Source of the DNA: Paludibaculum sp.
GTDB taxonomy: Bacteria > Acidobacteriota > Terriglobia > Bryobacterales > Bryobacteraceae
Length of the DNA stretch: 64,000 nt
Assembly: GCA_029973955.1 (NCBI GenBank)
Contig: JARKQJ010000173.1
Location: 32,479 to 96,478 of the forward strand
Reading direction: 5' to 3'
The notes beneath the pieces were generated by a model. That model was not told where the DNA came from, did not search any database, and saw only the letters and a list, made by a program, of their open reading frames with translations. Both the position numbers and the translations under genes were made by a program. Numbering within the stretch: the first letter of the stretch is position 1; each line of letters opens with the position of its first letter. This document shows, in pieces, positions 60,324-64,000 of this stretch.

Positions 60324-60492
60324 AGTGTTTTGTTCAGCGTAGCCCCGAATGCAGGGAGGTCTTGGGGGCGCGGCAATGCCGGTCCCTCCGAGGACACATC
60401 AGCCACATTCTAACATGGACCATCGGCAGCTTCCGGCCGCCGCATTAGGGAAAGTCCGCAGTACTGGCGGGGCGGAAAGTACTCGCCCCGGC

Positions 60493-61659
60493 TCAGTCTT
60501 CCAGGAAATCGAGCTGCGCCCAGCCCGGCAGCGTCGCCGGCTGGTCGTTCAGAAATACGATCCGGCGCGTCTTGGGGAAGGGCAGTCCCGTCCGCAATAC
60601 CGACGAATATACCGGCAGCGATCTGAGCACCTGCTTCAGCGGATCCGCCATCGCATCCGGATTCGCCGTCTTCGCCGGCAATCCCGTGCCCCAGCCGAAA
60701 CACACCAGGCACCCCGTGCCATGCTCCCGGATCAGCTTCAGCCGCTCCAGCAGCAACCCCACTGACCGGCCCACCAGCGCCAGCCCGGCGGACTCCGCGT
60801 ACCTCTGTTGCACGCCCAGCAGCAGCTCCGCCGCCGCATTCGCCGCCGCGGCAAACTGCCGCCAGCCCCCCGCTTCTTTCCACCGCAGCGCTTCCAGCAT
60901 CGTCGCGTTCGAAAGCCCCACGCTCTGCTGGAATCCGCCTTCAAAGATCGTTCCCGGAATCGCCATCTCGGCGAAGAACGGCGTCGAATCCGCGGGCCGC
61001 CGGCTTTCCACCGCGCCTCGCGGGCTCATCTTCCAGCCCAACTCCAGCCGGCTCCCGCGCGCAATCATCGTCGAAGTCCGCAGCAGGTAGATGCGCGTCT
61101 TCCCGCCGGCCGGAACCGAATCCGAATCAGCCAGCAGCAGCGACCGCGTCCGCGTCGACCCGCCCGTTCCCAACACCGCCGCCTCCAGCATCGCGCCCGG
61201 CTGCCGCGGCGCCCGCTCGGAGGCCTGGATCTTGGCCGATACCTGGCTCCAATGGTTCGCCGTCGCCTTTTCCATCAGCAGCGCGTTCCGCAGCGGCCCC
61301 TTCAAGGCGCTGCCCGGCACGTACAGCCCGCCCGTCGCCGTCGTGGCAAAGGTCGGGATGAACAGGTGCTCCGGCGACGTCCGCGCATAATACTGCGCCG
61401 AAGCCGGGTGCTCGAACGGAATCCGGCGGCTCGCGTAGTTCTGCGCGTACCCGCCCCACGAGGCGAAGTCCAGCTTATCGGCCTTCCGGATCTGATTCAG
61501 ATACGTGTCCAGGCGCGGACCCTTCGCCAGCAGCTGGAAGATCCGCCGCTGGTCCAGCACGTTCACCTGGTCTTTCCAGACCATGTAGTCGATCGGCGCC
61601 AGCTTCTGGCCGTCGCCGGCCAGCAATGGCGTCAGTACGGTGAGTCGGTAGCGGTTCAT
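60493..61659 (-). CDS. csm5: type III-A CRISPR RAMP protein Csm5
   Basis: 388 aa. A Csm5-type RAMP: the first strand RLTVLTPLLAGDGQKLAPID and the glycine loop GGLYVPGSALKGPLRNALLM are conserved, and the C-terminal part ends with CLVCFGWGTGLPAKT, a second G-rich loop. Csm5 sits at the 3' end of the crRNA on the Csm complex and helps recruit nucleases for crRNA trimming. Its ATG overlaps the csm4 stop by four bases. It is the last csm gene of the operon. Confidence 0.88.
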   Translation of the reverse strand: MNRYRLTVLTPLLAGDGQKLAPIDYMVWKDQVNVLDQRRIFQLLAKGPRLDTYLNQIRKADKLDFASWGGYAQNYASRRIPFEHPASAQYYARTSPEHLFIPTFATTATGGLYVPGSALKGPLRNALLMEKATANHWSQVSAKIQASERAPRQPGAMLEAAVLGTGGSTRTRSLLLADSDSVPAGGKTRIYLLRTSTMIARGSRLELGWKMSPRGAVESRRPADSTPFFAEMAIPGTIFEGGFQQSVGLSNATMLEALRWKEAGGWRQFAAAANAAAELLLGVQQRYAESAGLALVGRSVGLLLERLKLIREHGTGCLVCFGWGTGLPAKTANPDAMADPLKQVLRSLPVYSSVLRTGLPFPKTRRIVFLNDQPATLPGWAQLDFLED

Positions 61660-62672
61660 TCGGTCACCGGCCAGGGAATTGGAAGCGCCACGGCATAGCC
61701 GGCGCGATACACGGGATGCGGGCAGCCTTCCGGCGCCACGTTCAGCACGCGGCCCGCCGGGGCCTCCGCCGAAACCAGCACCGCGCCTTCGCCCACCATG
61801 CGCGTCGCCAGCTTCTGGCGCCCCGCGCCATGCCGGCTGCCAACGCGCCCAGTGCGGCTCGTCAACTCATAGCTCCCCGCCGCCCAATTCACTTCATCTC
61901 TCGATCCCGGGTTCATCAGCGAAAGCAGCCACCACGCCCCGCTCTGCACCGTCGTCGACGCGCCCATCAGCATCTCGTTCAATAATCCCGGCTGGAAATC
62001 CACGCTCCGCGACCGCCCGAACCCGCGCGACCGCATCCCGCCCAGTCCGCTGTCGGCCAGCAGCCGGAACGCCGCCTGCAGCTTCGGAGCCCACACCGCA
62101 TATGCCGTCGGATTCGCGAACTGCGCCGCGCACCACAAGCCCGACGCCGGCGCGAACTGCACGCACGACGCCGCATGCGGCTCCACGTGCCCGCCCGTCA
62201 CCCGGTCTACCGCCGCGCTCGAACGCAATACCAATCGGAACGGCCCCGTCGCGCTGCGGCTCGCCGCCGGTACCAGGCAACCCGAGGGCCCGTCCACCAG
62301 CCACTGCTCTTCAGAAATCGTCTCGCCGCGCAGCAGCGCCGCTACCACAGAAGACGGAATCAGCTTCGCGCCTTTCCAGCGCACCTTCGACGACGCGCCT
62401 CGCGGCGGCCACAGGCCCGCCGGCGGCGGAACGTACAAATAGCTGCGCTGCCACGGAAACGCCGAGGTGAATCGCACCGCCGGCGCCGTATAGGGCGCCG
62501 CCGTCGCGCTCAGCCACTCTTCCAGCAGATTCAGCTGCTCGAAGGCCAGCGTTACCGCCGAATACAGGCTGTCGCTGTGCAGCACGGGCGCGGCTTCCAG
62601 GCTGGCGCCCGAAGACGGGGCCAGTCGCCATGGCGTGGAAGGCCGAAGCCGGATGAGCAGGGCGGGGTTCAT
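61656..62672 (-). CDS. csm4: type III-A CRISPR RAMP protein Csm4
   Basis: 338 aa, slightly longer than the ~300 aa usual for Csm4. Family marks are LIRLRPSTPWRLAPSSGASL, VLHSDSLYSAVTLAFEQLN (H-S-D-x-L) and LADSGLGGMRSRGFGRSRSV, the G-x-x-R-S-x-G-F-G-R loop at the C-terminal RAMP repeat. Csm4 binds the 5' tag of the crRNA and anchors Cas10. It lies between csm3 (14 bp upstream) and csm5 (4-bp overlap). Confidence 0.88.
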   Translation of the reverse strand: MNPALLIRLRPSTPWRLAPSSGASLEAAPVLHSDSLYSAVTLAFEQLNLLEEWLSATAAPYTAPAVRFTSAFPWQRSYLYVPPPAGLWPPRGASSKVRWKGAKLIPSSVVAALLRGETISEEQWLVDGPSGCLVPAASRSATGPFRLVLRSSAAVDRVTGGHVEPHAASCVQFAPASGLWCAAQFANPTAYAVWAPKLQAAFRLLADSGLGGMRSRGFGRSRSVDFQPGLLNEMLMGASTTVQSGAWWLLSLMNPGSRDEVNWAAGSYELTSRTGRVGSRHGAGRQKLATRMVGEGAVLVSAEAPAGRVLNVAPEGCPHPVYRAGYAVALPIPWPVTE

Positions 62673-62686
62673 TCGCTTGCCCCTGG

Positions 62687-63523
62687 TTAGGAAAGTTTGT
62701 CGGCGAAGTCGTCAGCGCGCACTGCCGCCTGCAGGTCCGCCGTGGAAGCAGCCGCTTCCACCAGCACCTGTTCCGCATCGCCCGCGGCGTAGAATCCCTT
62801 GCCGCGCCACGTCAGCTTCCAGCCGCCGAACGACACCCGGCCGCTGCCGCGCGATCCGCCGCCGCCCAACGCGTCATCTTCCAGCAGCCGCACGCCTTGC
62901 ACGAAAAACGCCACCAGTTCCCGGTCCTCCGGGCACAGAATGTCGATGACGAACCGCACCTTGAACCGCGCGCCGGCCGGCACGCGCTCCAGCGTCCGCG
63001 CGTTCGATTGCGCCGTGATCCGGTCGATCGCGTTCTCGCTCTTTACCTCGGTCAGTTCATCGTCGAGGTTCTCGCGCATCTGCTGCGTGATCGACTCCAG
63101 TTCCAGCGGAGCGTCATACACCGTCAGCCGCGCCGGGGAGGCGTTCGCCGCTTCAAAGGCGTCGCCCGACACCCGGTCCATCCGCCCCGGGTTGCGCCCG
63201 AACAGGATGCCCACTTCGTCACCGGCCGCGTCGCTCTGGTGGATGCGCACCTCCTGGCCGCGCCGCCGCGACAGGTAAATCAGATCCGCGGGCGATACCA
63301 GCCCGCCGGCCTGCTCCAGCAGACTGCGCATGCGTCCGCGCAGGCTGCTGCCCGGCACGTACGGCCGTCCAAAGGCGTCCTTGACCACGGGATTGTCGGC
63401 CCCGCCCAGATCGAGCGAGCCCTTCCCGGCCCCAATGTGCAGGCCGGTTTCGCAGGTCATCTCGCCGTCGAGCAGCAGCTTGCCGATCAGTCCGAGCTTG
63501 GTGGAGGCGGTATGAGAACTCAT
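62687..63523 (-). CDS. csm3: type III-A CRISPR backbone nuclease Csm3
   Basis: 278 aa from ATG 63523. The backbone RAMP shows ETGLHIGAGKGSLDLGG and the catalytic loop GGADNPVVKDAFGRPY, in which Asp43 matches the target-RNA cleaving Asp of known Csm3 proteins. GSSLRGRMRSLLEQAGG is the glycine-rich RNA-binding loop. A C-terminal G-rich loop reads LGGGGSRGSGRVSFGG. It is about 50 residues longer than many Csm3 proteins, mostly in the middle (RLTVYDAPLELESITQQMRE onward). Copies of Csm3 line the crRNA and cut bound target RNA every six bases. Target RNA cleavage should be active. Confidence 0.93.
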   Translation of the reverse strand: MSSHTASTKLGLIGKLLLDGEMTCETGLHIGAGKGSLDLGGADNPVVKDAFGRPYVPGSSLRGRMRSLLEQAGGLVSPADLIYLSRRRGQEVRIHQSDAAGDEVGILFGRNPGRMDRVSGDAFEAANASPARLTVYDAPLELESITQQMRENLDDELTEVKSENAIDRITAQSNARTLERVPAGARFKVRFVIDILCPEDRELVAFFVQGVRLLEDDALGGGGSRGSGRVSFGGWKLTWRGKGFYAAGDAEQVLVEAAASTADLQAAVRADDFADKLS

Positions 63524-63551
63524 GGGAGACTCCGTCAAATTTCCTTCGTGC

Positions 63552-64000
63552 TTACTCGTTGTAGGCGACAATCGCCTCAAACAGGTCGCGGAACCGGTCG
63601 TATCCGCGCGCGTCGTTCTTGCGCGTCACTTGCAGCAGCAGCCGCTCCAGCGGATCCAGGCTCCGCAACTGGTGCCGCGCAATCGTGTACGCCAGCCGCG
63701 CCCGCAGCATCACAAACTGGTGCTGACGCTCGCTTTCCTGCGTCCGGCACGCCCGCCGCACGGCGCTGTACAGCCGCCGCAACTGGCTCCGCGTTCCGGA
63801 ATCCATGTCGCGCATCCGGGCCACTACCGCGTGCGCCTGGTTGTCCAGGTACAGGCTGTCGGCCATCAGCTTGTCCAAATCGATATCCGTCGGCGGCTCC
63901 GGACCCCGCCCGCGCTCGCCGCCGCGCTGGTCCCGCGGACCCCGCCCGCGATCACCGCCGCGCTCGCCGCCGCCGCGTTCGGGACGTCCGCCCCGCTCGC
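63552..64000 (-). CDS. csm2: type III-A CRISPR small subunit Csm2 with Arg/Gly-rich N-extension, partial
   Basis: The C-terminal ~108 residues are a Csm2 helical bundle (LRRLYSAVRRACRTQESERQ; LRARLAYTIARHQLRSLDPL; ARGYDRFRDLFEAIVAYNE), the small subunit that lines the crRNA-target duplex. The frame stays open upstream to the window edge at 64000. I translated it by hand: the extra residues read ERGGRPERGGGERGG, then DRGRGPRDQRGG and ERGRGPEPPTDIDLDKL, a low-complexity Arg/Gly tract. The start lies beyond the window. csm2 is 28 bp upstream of csm3. cas10/csm1 and any array must lie further right. Confidence 0.82.
   Translation of the reverse strand, partial: ERGGRPERGGGERGGDRGRGPRDQRGGERGRGPEPPTDIDLDKLMADSLYLDNQAHAVVARMRDMDSGTRSQLRRLYSAVRRACRTQESERQHQFVMLRARLAYTIARHQLRSLDPLERLLLQVTRKNDARGYDRFRDLFEAIVAYNE

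Noticed and set aside
59368..60492. A CRISPR array near csm5
   Set aside because: I found no series of direct repeats with spacers anywhere in 59-64 kb; the array must lie outside the window.

Overview
The window looks like chromosomal DNA of a soil or sediment Acidobacteriota of the Solibacteres/Bryobacterales type. The support is high GC, two very large Oar-like TonB-dependent receptors with N-terminal carboxypeptidase-regulatory folds, many exported glycoside hydrolases with twin-arginine-like N-termini, RuvAB/RsmE housekeeping genes, and a repeated-family protein with an ANARRSTGPKSPEGKAR N-terminus. Taxonomy is inferred from gene style only; no rRNA gene is present.

Layout. 1-7.4 kb is a stress-type island: a tandem universal stress protein, a small coupled ORF, an unknown secreted protein, a 253-aa FtsH relic that has lost its AAA and protease centre, and a P2A-type cation ATPase. 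A decayed IS110 transposase flanks it. 7.4-14 kb holds a paralogous-family hypothetical, a YjbR/MmcQ protein, an exported GH42/GH14-like hydrolase, a DUF218 protein, ruvB, ruvA and rsmE. 14-29 kb is a carbohydrate/degradation region: GH29 fucosidase, esterase, M13 peptidase, Gfo/Idh/MocA oxidoreductase, sulfatase, GH140-like apiosidase, second GH29 and Oar-like receptor 1.

29-43.5 kb is the centre of interest. A six-gene minus-strand operon runs from 40159 down to 29148: GH127, a RuBisCO-like protein (RLP), a DUF1537-type four-carbon acid sugar kinase, an Asp/Glu racemase-family protein, a GH5-like hydrolase and a GH106 rhamnosidase. A chimeric regulator (IclR-type helix-turn-helix plus LacI/RbsB-type sugar-binding domain) is divergent and overlaps a GH42 gene. 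RLP plus DUF1537 kinase is the signature of characterised D-apionate catabolism, and GH140, GH106, GH127 and GH29 are families used on pectic rhamnogalacturonan-II. I infer a pathway that frees and catabolises a branched or acidic plant sugar.

43.5-48.5 kb has a lactonase-fold protein, a CLC channel fused to CBS and TPR parts, and an unknown secreted protein. 48.5-52.5 kb is sulfur/thiol themed: an Rrf2 regulator with four Cys, a divergent and apparently leaderless 33-aa Cys-rich ORF, an ANTAR protein, a PIG-L deacetylase and a MetB/MetC-type enzyme. rrf2 and metB promoters share a TCTATAGA palindrome. 52-59.2 kb is a metal-uptake module: a Fur-family regulator, two TTGCAA-N5-TTGCAA-type boxes, Oar-like receptor 2, a PepSY protein, an ApbE-DUF2271 fusion and an EF-hand protein.

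59.4-64 kb carries an ExeA-like ATPase and the 3' part of a type III-A CRISPR-Cas operon (csm2-csm3-csm4-csm5, minus strand) that runs off the right edge. Its Csm2 has an Arg/Gly-rich N-terminal extension. No CRISPR array, tRNA or rRNA was seen.
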